A DNA stretch of 64,000 nt. It comes from Chloroflexota bacterium (GTDB taxonomy: Bacteria; Chloroflexota; UBA11872). Positions 1 through 8,378 of this stretch are shown one piece after another. The stretch spans positions 62,001 to 126,000 of the forward strand of contig JAJEDE010000027.1 in NCBI GenBank assembly GCA_022821645.1. Direction: 5' to 3'. Position 1 is the first letter of the stretch; each line of letters starts with the position of its first letter. The notes beneath the pieces are model-generated. The model searched no databases, was not told the DNA's origin, and worked only from the letters and a program-made list of their open reading frames with translations. A program made the position numbers and the translations under genes.

Positions 1-87
1 CTGATCAAGTGGATGATCGGCTTGATGCTTGGTTCGGTGACTGCCGCCGTCGCCATCGCGGTCGCGGTTGACCGCTTCTTCGGCTAG
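1..87 (+). CDS. C-terminal fragment of a small membrane protein (partial, 5' end outside window)
   Basis: Frame 1 reads LIKWMIGLMLGSVTAAVAIAVAVDRFFG then TAG; hydrophobic helix. Confidence 0.45.
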   Translation: MIKWMIGLMLGSVTAAVAIAVAVDRFFG

Positions 88-131
88 GGCGTAAGAACCT
101 CAGCCACTCGGCGGCGACGGTCGGTCCGAAC

Positions 132-3100
132 TCAGGTTCGGGCCAGGCGCACCGTTACGCGAACACCGTTGAGGGTCGGGGCGGCCTCGGCGGCGCGCTC
201 CGGTGGCATGCCTTCGTTGACCTCCACGGCCAGGACCTCGGCGGCGATTTCGGACTCGTGCGCGGCCAAGGTTTCGTGCAGTGCTGCCGGGCCGTCGAGC
301 CAGAGATTTATCCGGTCCGAGACTTCCAGGCCGGCGGCGCGGCGGAGGCCCTGGGTGGCGTGGACGAGTTCGCGGGCGAGGCCTTCGCGCGCGAGTTCGT
401 CGTCGATGTCGGTGGCGATGGCGACGATGACGCCGTCCTGCTCGGCGACGCCGAAGCCTTCCTTGGGTGTGCGGCGAACGTCCAGATCACCCGGCTCCAG
501 CGTCTCGGTCACTCCGTCGACCTCGATGTGGAGCGAGCCGAGTTCGTCCAACTCGCGCACGGCCGCCGGTGCGTCCAGCGCGGCCAGCGCGGCGGCGACC
601 TGGCGGACCTGGCGGCCGAAGCGCGGGCCGAGGGCGCGGTAGTTGGGGCGCACCTGGTAGTCCACCAGTTCGTGCTCGGAGGTCATGCGCCGCAGTTGCT
701 TGACGTTGAGTTCATCGAGGACGTGCGGTTGCAGCGCCGTCACGGCCTCCCAATCGGCGGCGGCGACCCGTACCAGGGCTGAGCGCAGCGGCTGGCGCAG
801 CTTGACGTTGGCGCTGTTGCGGGCGGCGCGGCCGGCGCGGACGACCTGCTGGACCAGGGCCATGGCCGCGTCCAGATCAGGGTCGCGCAACGCGTCATCG
901 GCCTCGGGCCAGTCGGTGAGGTGGACGCTGGTGGGCGCGTCGGGGTCGGCGCGGCGGACGAGGTTCTGGTAGATGTCGTCGGTCCAGAAGGGCATGACCG
1001 GGGCTAGCAGCCGTACCAGGCTGGTCAGCAACTCGTAGAGGGTCTGGTAGGCGGCCTGTTTGTCGTCGTCGGAGTCCGACTTCCAATACCGGCGGCGTCC
1101 GCGGCGCACGTACCAGTTGGACAGCTCCTCGATGAACTCCTGGGCGGCCTGCACGCCGCGGTGCACGAGGTAGTCGTCCAGCGAGGCGGTCATGGTGTCG
1201 ATGAGGCCTTGCAGGCGTGAGAGCGCCCAGCGGTCCAGGTCGGGACGCTCGGCCACGGGGATGCGGGGCGCAGTGGGGTCAAAGCCGTCCAGCCGCGCGT
1301 AGGTCACGAAGAACGAGTAGACGTTCCAGAGCGTGAGCATGCGGCGCTTGACTTCGGTGGCGGGGCCGTAGCCGAAGTTGATGTTGTAGAGCGGGTTGTG
1401 CCCGGCATACAGCCAGCGCATCACGTCCGCGCCCATGCGCTCGGCGGCTTCGCCGAAGTCGATGGCGTTGCCCCAACTCTTGTGCATCGCGCGGCCGGTT
1501 TCGTCGTTGAGCTTCTCGTAGACGAAGACCGACTGGTACGGCGACTGGTTCCGGATGGTGACGCTCATGAAGAGCATGGAGTAGAACCACAGCCGGATCT
1601 GCTCGCGCATCTCGGTTATGAAGTCCGCCGGGTACCAGTTCTCGAACTCCTCGCTGTTTTCCAGGTAGCCGAGGGTTGAGAAGGGCACGATGCCGGCGTC
1701 CAGCCAGGCGTCGCCGACGGCGTCGATGCGCTGCGTGGGCGACTCGCAGGACTCGCAGCGGATCGTCACGCGGTCAATCCAGGGGCGGTGCAGTTCGCGC
1801 AACTGGTCCATGCCCTCGACGGCGCGCTCTTCGAGGTGGGCCTTGGACCCGATCACGGTCAGGTGCCCGCAGGACTTGCAGGGGTAGAAGGGGAGCGGCA
1901 GGCCCCAGTAGCGGCGGCGGGAGATGTTCCAGTCGCCCATGTTGCGCAGCCAGTCGGCCATGCGCGCGCCGGCGTACTCGGGCGTCCAACTCACAGTCGC
2001 CGCGGCGTCGAGCATCGGCTGGCGGACTTCGTCGGCGCGGATGAACCACTCGTCGTCCACCCGGAACACCAGCTCTTCCTGGCAGCGCCAGCAGTGGGGG
2101 TAGCGGTGGGTGTAGGTGTGGTGGCGATGCAGCAGGCCGCGTTTGCGCAGGTCGGAGACCACGTCGTCGGCCACCTCGCGGGCATCGCGGCCGGTCAGCC
2201 AGTCGTAGCCGTCGGTGTAGGCGCCGTTCTCGTCGATGGGCACCAGCACCTCGAGCCCCAGGTCCTGGCCGAGGCGGAAGTCCTCCTCACCGGCGCCGGG
2301 CGCGATGTGCACGACGCCGGTGCCCTCGTCCGCGCCAACGTCCGTCCAGGGAATCACGCGGTGCGTCACGCCGCGCACGGCCGGCAGGTCGTCGAACGGT
2401 CCGACGTACGTCAGGTCAAGCAGGTCTTTGCCCTGGTGCTTGCCAACGACTTCGGCGTCTTCTCCAAAGACGTCTGACATCGCGGCTTCGGCCAGGAGGT
2501 AACGCCCGTCGTCCGCCGCCACCTCGACGTAGGTCAGGTCGGGATGGACGGCGGCCGCCACGTTGGCGGCCAGCGTCCAGGGCGTGGTGGTCCAGATCAG
2601 CAGCCAGGTGCCGGGGCGACCGTGGATGGGCAGCCGCACGTAGACGGCGTCGTGCTCAACTTCTTCGTAGGTGTCGATCAACTCGTGCTGCGAGAGCGCG
2701 GTGCCGCAGCGGGCGCACCAGGGCATGGCGCGCTGCGCCGCGTCGATCCAGCCGCGCTCGTTGCAGCGCCGCAGGAAGTGCCAGATGTGCTCGATGTTGG
2801 TGTCGGAGTGGGTGAAGTAGGAGTCGTCCCAGTCCATCCACTGGCCGAGGCGAACGGACTGGTTGGTCTGCACGCCCGAGAACTTCTCCACGCGCTCGCG
2901 GCAGGCGTCGGCGAAGGCTTCCAGGCCGAATTCCTCGATGTCGCGCTTGGAGTTGAAGCCGAGGTCCTTCTCGACCTCAACCTCCAGCCACAGGCCCTGG
3001 CAGTCGAAGCCGTTCTGATAGCGCTGGTGGTAGCCGCGCATGGCGCGGTAACGCTGGTAGACGTCCTTGTAGGTGCGGCCCCAGGCGTGGTGCACGCCCA

Positions 3101-3299
3101 TCGGGTTGTTGGCGGTGATGGGGCCGTCGAAGAAGGACCAGCGCGGGCCGTCGACGTTCTTGTCGCGCAGGCGATTGAATGTGTCCTCTTCGGCCCAGAA
3201 CTCCAGCATCCGCCGTTCCATGGACGGGAAGTCCAGTTCGTCCGGCAGCGGTTCGAAGGCGGACTTCGGCTTGGTCGGGCTGGAAGTTTCGTCACTCAT
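132..3299 (-). CDS. ileS: Isoleucyl-tRNA synthetase, divergent class I family
   Basis: 1055 aa; NNPMGVHHAWGRTYKD (HIGH region), DWNISRRRYWGLPLPFY, MHKSWGNAIDF (KMSKS region), anticodon-binding region; ORF open throughout. Confidence 0.9.
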   Translation of the reverse strand: MSDETSSPTKPKSAFEPLPDELDFPSMERRMLEFWAEEDTFNRLRDKNVDGPRWSFFDGPITANNPMGVHHAWGRTYKDVYQRYRAMRGYHQRYQNGFDCQGLWLEVEVEKDLGFNSKRDIEEFGLEAFADACRERVEKFSGVQTNQSVRLGQWMDWDDSYFTHSDTNIEHIWHFLRRCNERGWIDAAQRAMPWCARCGTALSQHELIDTYEEVEHDAVYVRLPIHGRPGTWLLIWTTTPWTLAANVAAAVHPDLTYVEVAADDGRYLLAEAAMSDVFGEDAEVVGKHQGKDLLDLTYVGPFDDLPAVRGVTHRVIPWTDVGADEGTGVVHIAPGAGEEDFRLGQDLGLEVLVPIDENGAYTDGYDWLTGRDAREVADDVVSDLRKRGLLHRHHTYTHRYPHCWRCQEELVFRVDDEWFIRADEVRQPMLDAAATVSWTPEYAGARMADWLRNMGDWNISRRRYWGLPLPFYPCKSCGHLTVIGSKAHLEERAVEGMDQLRELHRPWIDRVTIRCESCESPTQRIDAVGDAWLDAGIVPFSTLGYLENSEEFENWYPADFITEMREQIRLWFYSMLFMSVTIRNQSPYQSVFVYEKLNDETGRAMHKSWGNAIDFGEAAERMGADVMRWLYAGHNPLYNINFGYGPATEVKRRMLTLWNVYSFFVTYARLDGFDPTAPRIPVAERPDLDRWALSRLQGLIDTMTASLDDYLVHRGVQAAQEFIEELSNWYVRRGRRRYWKSDSDDDKQAAYQTLYELLTSLVRLLAPVMPFWTDDIYQNLVRRADPDAPTSVHLTDWPEADDALRDPDLDAAMALVQQVVRAGRAARNSANVKLRQPLRSALVRVAAADWEAVTALQPHVLDELNVKQLRRMTSEHELVDYQVRPNYRALGPRFGRQVRQVAAALAALDAPAAVRELDELGSLHIEVDGVTETLEPGDLDVRRTPKEGFGVAEQDGVIVAIATDIDDELAREGLARELVHATQGLRRAAGLEVSDRINLWLDGPAALHETLAAHESEIAAEVLAVEVNEGMPPERAAEAAPTLNGVRVTVRLART

Positions 3300-4026
3300 G
3301 GGCTTCGTCTGTCAGGGCGATTTCGAGGCGGCGGTTGATGCGCCCCTTGTTGGCGGCGTTGATGATGGCGACGCGGCCGACCTCGCTGGTGTTGGCGACG
3401 TGGGTGCCGCCGTCGGCCTGGCGGTCCAGGCCCTCGATTTCCACGATGCGGATGTTGGCGATGTGGGCCGGTACCAGGTTGACGTGCGTGCGGATCAGGT
3501 CGGGCAGTTCCAGGGCTTCGGCGCGGGGCAGTTCATAGGCGCGCACGGGCCGGGCGGCGGCCAGTTCGGCGTTCAGGCGCTCCCCGATCTCGTCGCGCAC
3601 GTCGTTGATGCGGATGCCTTCCAGCGAGAAGTCCATGCGGGCCTTGCCGCCGTCGTCGTAGATGTGGCTGCCGGTCACGTCGGCCTGCCAGCCGGTCCAA
3701 ACCACGCCGGAGAGGGCGTGCAGCGCGGTGTGCAGGCGCATGAAGGCGTAACGCAGGTCCCAGTCGAGGTGACCGGTCAGTTCGGTGCCGACTGGTGGCG
3801 CTTCGCCTTCCAGCCGGTGGACGATGTCGCCGCCCTGGCGGCGCACGGCCGTCACCGGCCAGACCTGGCCGTGGGCGCGCAGTTCGCCAAGGTCTGTGGG
3901 CTGCCCGCCGCCGTGCGGATAGAAGGCCGTACGGTCCAGCGCGACCCCGTCCGGCCGCACGGCCGTGACCGTGGCCTCAAAGTCGCGCAGGTAGCTGTCG
4001 GCGTAGAACAGTGCTTCGGTTGCCAT
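3292..4026 (-). CDS. alaX: AlaX-like alanyl-tRNA editing (deacylase) protein
   Basis: DRTAFYPHGGGQPTD, RLHTALHAL, GGTHVANTSEVG motifs; stop overlaps the ileS start. Confidence 0.85.
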   Translation of the reverse strand: MATEALFYADSYLRDFEATVTAVRPDGVALDRTAFYPHGGGQPTDLGELRAHGQVWPVTAVRRQGGDIVHRLEGEAPPVGTELTGHLDWDLRYAFMRLHTALHALSGVVWTGWQADVTGSHIYDDGGKARMDFSLEGIRINDVRDEIGERLNAELAAARPVRAYELPRAEALELPDLIRTHVNLVPAHIANIRIVEIEGLDRQADGGTHVANTSEVGRVAIINAANKGRINRRLEIALTDEAHE

Positions 4027-4041
4027 GTCGCTCCAACAACG

Positions 4042-4068
4042 AAAAAACCCGTCCCCAACGGGACGGGT
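4042..4068 (-). terminator. Intrinsic terminator of the T-box leader
   Basis: GC-rich stem ACCCGTCC...GGACGGGT followed by TTTTTT on the minus strand. Confidence 0.85.
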
Positions 4069-4330
4069 CGGTTAACCCGCGGTACCACCCGCGTTGCGCG
4101 GCCACCAGGACCGCGCCGCTCAGCCGGCACGCGCCGCGAGGCGGATGCCGTTGCGCCGATCACGGAGCGCAACTCCGTCCGGTTCTACCTGCCCCTGGGG
4201 GCCTTCGACCGGCGGCTCGGGAAGGATGTTCCGACGGGACCCTGACCGCCCGGCTTTCACCGTCCCGGGCTCGCTGCGGCGGGCCGCCCGCCAAACGCGT
4301 TTCCGTCAACGCCTTTTCTACAGGTTTGGA
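4042..4330 (-). promoter_or_regulatory. T-box leader RNA, predicted Ile-specific, transcriptional attenuation type
   Basis: Minus strand: AGCGAGCCCGGGACGGTGAAAGCC (stem I type), GGAACATCCTTCCCGAGC with ATC specifier at 4227-4225, GGGTGGTACCGCGG (4090-4077), then ACCCGTCCCGTTGGGGACGGGTTTTTT. Confidence 0.85.
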
Positions 4331-4375
4331 GTGTCGCCGCCGACCCAGCGACGGTCAAGACTTTGATCAGTGGCT

Positions 4376-4429
4376 GGTGGTCAGTGACTCTTGAAGAGGC
4401 TGGCCACCAGTCACCAATCACTGACCACC
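4376..4429. repeat. Inverted repeat GGTGGTCAGTGA / TCACTGACCACC between the ABC permease stop and the T-box leader
   Basis: 12-bp perfect arms at 4376-4387 and 4418-4429. Confidence 0.7.
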
Positions 4430-4438
4430 GTTCGCTGG

Positions 4439-5350
4439 CTATTCGCCCTTTGCGCCCGCAATGTCGCGGCGTTGGAAGATCCAGAAGGACAGGCCGCTGA
4501 GGATCACGATGTAGGCCAGCGAGACCAGGAAGCCCTGGAGGGCTTCCGCCTGCGCGGCGACGGCTGCGGCAGTGCCAAGCGACGAGTCGTCGCCGATACC
4601 GATGGAAGCCAGCTGCGCCTCCGTGCTTCCCAGCCAGTCATCGATTGCCCAACTCATGACGAAACCCGAAACCCGCTCGAACCACTCAAATCCCGTGAGG
4701 CTCTCGAACACGATGCTCTCGACGACGGCGTAACCAAGCGACAGCCCGACGGCTAAACGAGTGGATCTCGTAAGGACCGCGAAAAGTGTCGCCAAGGCGA
4801 TCCAGGGAAACAGCCCGTAGACGACCTTCGCAAACGTGCGGATCAACTCGCCCCACGCCGCGGAGGCGGGTATCCCTCGGCCGCCCTCCAAGGTTACGTA
4901 AGCGATCTGGGAGCTAAGCGTCACCAAGAGAGTCCCAACTAGCGTTGCGCCGGCGCCCAACAGCGCGACAAGTAGGAGCTTTGCAGCCAAGAACAGCCAA
5001 CGCGTGTCGCTTACTCGTCGCACGGGGCGCGTGGTGCCCCAGCCGTACCCGGTTGCCGTTACCGGGGCGGTAAGGATCATGATGAGAATCGCCACGAAGC
5101 CGTGAGAGGCCAGAAGGCCGAAAACCGCGCTGTTCGGGAGGGCCAGAACTTCCGCGGGGACAGCACCCACGATCCCCGTGCTTGGGTCAACACCAAGAGT
5201 TATCTCGTCGCCGGCACGAAAAGAGGCGTATGAGATCCAGAACGTGAGCTGCATCAGCATCACGTTGACCAAAAGCAGAATCCAGGGCAACCGGCGGCGG
5301 CGAAGCTTGTACCACTCCCAGCGGGTGAGCGCCAAGACTTCAGCAGTCAA
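4439..5350 (-). CDS. ABC transporter permease (ABC-2 type, YhaP/NatB-like)
   Basis: Hydrophobic; N-term LTRWEWYKLRRRRLPWIL, C-term FWIFQRRDIAGAKGE shared with the next two genes. Confidence 0.75.
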   Translation of the reverse strand: MTAEVLALTRWEWYKLRRRRLPWILLLVNVMLMQLTFWISYASFRAGDEITLGVDPSTGIVGAVPAEVLALPNSAVFGLLASHGFVAILIMILTAPVTATGYGWGTTRPVRRVSDTRWLFLAAKLLLVALLGAGATLVGTLLVTLSSQIAYVTLEGGRGIPASAAWGELIRTFAKVVYGLFPWIALATLFAVLTRSTRLAVGLSLGYAVVESIVFESLTGFEWFERVSGFVMSWAIDDWLGSTEAQLASIGIGDDSSLGTAAAVAAQAEALQGFLVSLAYIVILSGLSFWIFQRRDIAGAKGE

Positions 5351-5433
5351 ATGGGCTCCTACTGTTCCTCAACCATGGCGTGCAGAAGTTAGCGCACCGC
5401 AGTTGGCGGGGCCGAAATTTCCCCGATGGACCG

Positions 5434-6336
5434 TTACTCGCCCTTGGCGCCGGCGATGTCGCGGCGTTGGAAGATCCAGAAAGACAGGCCGCTGAGGATC
5501 ACGATGTAGGCCAGCGAGACCAGGAAGCCCTGCAGGGCTTCGGGTTGCATGGCGAGGACGGCGGCTTCGCCAAACGATTCGTCGCCGCCACCGGAGAAGA
5601 GTGCTCCTCCGTCCGTGCCCAGCCAGCCGCCGACCGCCTGGCCGAGGATGTAGCCGGAGAAGCGCTCGAACCAGTCAAAGTTCGCCAGGATGCTGATGAC
5701 AATGCCCTCGGCCACGGCATAGCCGAGCGCCAGCCCGATGGCCGTGCCGGAGGACGTGGTCAGGACGGCAAAGAACACCCCAAGCACAACGTAGGGCAGT
5801 AACCCAAAGATGGCTTTACCGAACGTACGCGCCACCTCGCCCCATTCCGCCGACTCGGCAAGCCAGGCGCCGCCTTCCACGGTCAGCGAGGCGATGAAGC
5901 TGCTCAGCGCCATGCTGAGCGCCCCGACGATCAGCGCGCCAACGCCCAAGAGCGCGACGAGCAGCAGCTTAGACGCCAGCAACTGCCAGCGTCCGGCGCC
6001 GCGCGTCAGGACCGTGCGCACCGTGCCCCAGCCATATTCGGTCCCGGTCAGCGAGGCGGCCAGGATCATGATGAGGATGATGCTGAACCCGTGGGAGATT
6101 GCCAGCCCGATCACCGCGTTGTTCGGAAAGGCCAGGAGTCCCAGGAAGTCGCCGCTGACGCTGGCGGTTCCGCCGTCGCCCAGCGTCACTTCATCGCCGA
6201 CGCGGAACAAGGCGTAGGCGCTCCAGAAGGTGATCTGCAACAGCAGCACGCTGACGAACAGCAGGATCCAGGGCATCCGACGGCGGCGCAGCTTGAACCA
6301 CTCCCAGCGGGTGAGCGACAGAACCTCGGTAGTCAT
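5434..6336 (-). CDS. ABC transporter permease paralog
   Basis: MTTEVLSLTRWEWFKLRRRRMPWIL...FWIFQRRDIAGAKGE; internal start chosen over the longer ORF to 6801. Confidence 0.75.
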   Translation of the reverse strand: MTTEVLSLTRWEWFKLRRRRMPWILLFVSVLLLQITFWSAYALFRVGDEVTLGDGGTASVSGDFLGLLAFPNNAVIGLAISHGFSIILIMILAASLTGTEYGWGTVRTVLTRGAGRWQLLASKLLLVALLGVGALIVGALSMALSSFIASLTVEGGAWLAESAEWGEVARTFGKAIFGLLPYVVLGVFFAVLTTSSGTAIGLALGYAVAEGIVISILANFDWFERFSGYILGQAVGGWLGTDGGALFSGGGDESFGEAAVLAMQPEALQGFLVSLAYIVILSGLSFWIFQRRDIAGAKGE

Positions 6337-6422
6337 TTGGGATGTTCCTCGCTTTTTCCGATTGCCGAATGGTCGTGTTGCGACCGAAGCCTCGGCAACG
6401 TCGTAGTTTCGCGCATGGTCCG

Positions 6423-7304
6423 CTATTCGCCCTTGGCGCCGGCGATGTCGCGGCGATGCAACAGCCAGAAGGCGGCGCCGGTCAGAACGACCACGTAGCC
6501 CGCCAGGACGACGAAGGATTGGGTCGCGTCCGGCAGCGAGGCCGAACCGAACGACACGCCGCCGGCCGAGCTCTCCATCCAGCCGTTGACAGCCTGACCC
6601 AGGATGAAGACGTCGATGCGTTCGAACCAGTCGAACTGCATCAGCACGCCGAGCAGGATCGATTCGGCGAAGTAGTAGCCCAGCGAAATGCCGATGGCGG
6701 CGCCCGTGGATGAGGTCACGACCGCCGCGAACACGGCCAGCGCAACGTACGGCAGCATGCCGTAGACGGCCTTGCCGAACCCGATGCCGAGGCCGGACCA
6801 ATCGGCGGAGGCCGCGATCCAGTTGGCGTCCAGCGTAGTGAGGGCAATCACGCTGCTGACGCCCAGCGCGGCGGTGGCCACGATCAGCGCGCCGGCGCTC
6901 AGCCCGGTCAACAGCATCAGCTTGGAAGCCAGCAACGTCCAGCGCCCCGTGCCCTTGGTCAGCACGGTGCGCAGGGCGCCCCAGCCGTATTCGCTTCCGA
7001 TCAGGGACGCGGCCAGGATCATCACCAGGATCCCCGCAAACCCGCGCCCGGCGACGAGTCCGTTGGCGAGGCTGGTCGGAAAGGCGAACATCTCGAGGAA
7101 CTGGTCGCTGGTCGACACGGTGACGTCGCTCGACCCGCCGCCTTCGCCCACCATCACCTCACTGCCGTTGCGGAACAAGACGTAGGTGACCCAGAAGTTG
7201 ACCTGTACCAGGAGCGCGGTGATGGCCAGGAGAATCCAGGGCATCCAGCGGTGACGAAGCTTGAACCACTCCCAGCGGGTGAGGGTCAGCACATCGGCGA
7301 TCAT
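6423..7304 (-). CDS. ABC transporter permease paralog
   Basis: MIADVLTLTRWEWFKLRHRWMPWIL...LLHRRDIAGAKGE. Confidence 0.75.
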   Translation of the reverse strand: MIADVLTLTRWEWFKLRHRWMPWILLAITALLVQVNFWVTYVLFRNGSEVMVGEGGGSSDVTVSTSDQFLEMFAFPTSLANGLVAGRGFAGILVMILAASLIGSEYGWGALRTVLTKGTGRWTLLASKLMLLTGLSAGALIVATAALGVSSVIALTTLDANWIAASADWSGLGIGFGKAVYGMLPYVALAVFAAVVTSSTGAAIGISLGYYFAESILLGVLMQFDWFERIDVFILGQAVNGWMESSAGGVSFGSASLPDATQSFVVLAGYVVVLTGAAFWLLHRRDIAGAKGE

Positions 7305-8215
7305 TCGGACCGTTCTCCGTTCTCGCCGGTGATGTCCAGGAAGTACTGCTCCAGCGAGACCTGCAGCGGCGCGATTTCCGTGACGTAGACCTCTTGCTTG
7401 CTGAGCAGGGCGGTCAGCTCGGACGAGCGTTCGTGCGCGATCGTCACCACCAGCGCGTCGTCCTCGGCGCTGGCGGCCTCTACCTCAGCCGATGCCGTCA
7501 GGATCTCCAGGGCCCTGGCGTCGTCGGTGGTCCGTAGCCGCACCTGCTCCTGCGGCCGCAGCAGGTCGGCCACGTCGCCCTGCACCACCAGGCGCCCCCT
7601 GGCAATGATGGCCACGCTGTCGCAGACCTGCTCGACCTCGTTGAGCAGATGGCTGGAAAGCAGGATCGTGCGGCCTTCGCGGCCGAGATCGCGAATCAGG
7701 TCGCGAACTTCGGCCATGCCGGCGGGATCCATGCCGTTGGTGGGCTCGTCCAGCAGCAGCAGTTCGGGATCGCCCAGCAGGGCGTAGGCCAGACCCAGGC
7801 GTTGCTTCATGCCGAGGGAGTAGGTCTTGAAGGCGTCGTTGGAGCGGTCGGCCAGCCCGACGAGGTCCAGCAGCCGGTCGAGTTCGCGGGGGTCGTTTCG
7901 ACCCATGACGCCCTGGAAGTAGGCCAGGTTGCGGCGGCCGGAGAGATACGGGTAGAACGCCGGCGTTTCGACGATGGCGCCGATGCGTCGCAGGGCGTCC
8001 CGGCCGCCGCCGTTGGCGCCCAGCAGGCTAAAGCTGCCGGAGGTTGGGCGAACCAGCCCCAGCAACATGCCCATCACCGTCGTCTTGCCCGCGCCGTTGG
8101 GGCCGAGCAGTCCGAACACGTGGCCGCGCGGCACCTGGAGCGAGAGCCGGTCCACGGCCAGTACGCGGCCGTAGCGCTTGGTGAGCGCGTTGGTTTGGAT
8201 GACGACGTCGGTCAT
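7301..8215 (-). CDS. ABC transporter ATP-binding protein
   Basis: GPNGAGKTT Walker A, YSLGMKQRLGLAYALLGDPELLLLDEPTNGMDP; overlaps next gene start by 4 nt. Confidence 0.9.
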   Translation of the reverse strand: MTDVVIQTNALTKRYGRVLAVDRLSLQVPRGHVFGLLGPNGAGKTTVMGMLLGLVRPTSGSFSLLGANGGGRDALRRIGAIVETPAFYPYLSGRRNLAYFQGVMGRNDPRELDRLLDLVGLADRSNDAFKTYSLGMKQRLGLAYALLGDPELLLLDEPTNGMDPAGMAEVRDLIRDLGREGRTILLSSHLLNEVEQVCDSVAIIARGRLVVQGDVADLLRPQEQVRLRTTDDARALEILTASAEVEAASAEDDALVVTIAHERSSELTALLSKQEVYVTEIAPLQVSLEQYFLDITGENGERSE

Positions 8216-8378
8216 GGCCGAGGATTCCTGGGCAAGCTGCGCATTTGGCGCTCCTTGTGCGGCGTTCACGCAACTCACTGTAGGCGGGGCCGCGCTGTGC
8301 GCCATCGCCCGAACGGCGTAATTCTCACCTGCCGAATCGGCCTTAAGGACTACGAACGTTGGCCGACGGCCGCTCTGC

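Noticed and set aside
258-782. Many long opposite-strand ORFs (e.g. 258-782, 2544-3338, 15840-16600, 37231-39111, 25565-26566)
   Set aside because: Typical GC-rich shadow frames antisense to well-supported genes; Ala/Arg/Gly/His-rich with no family motifs.
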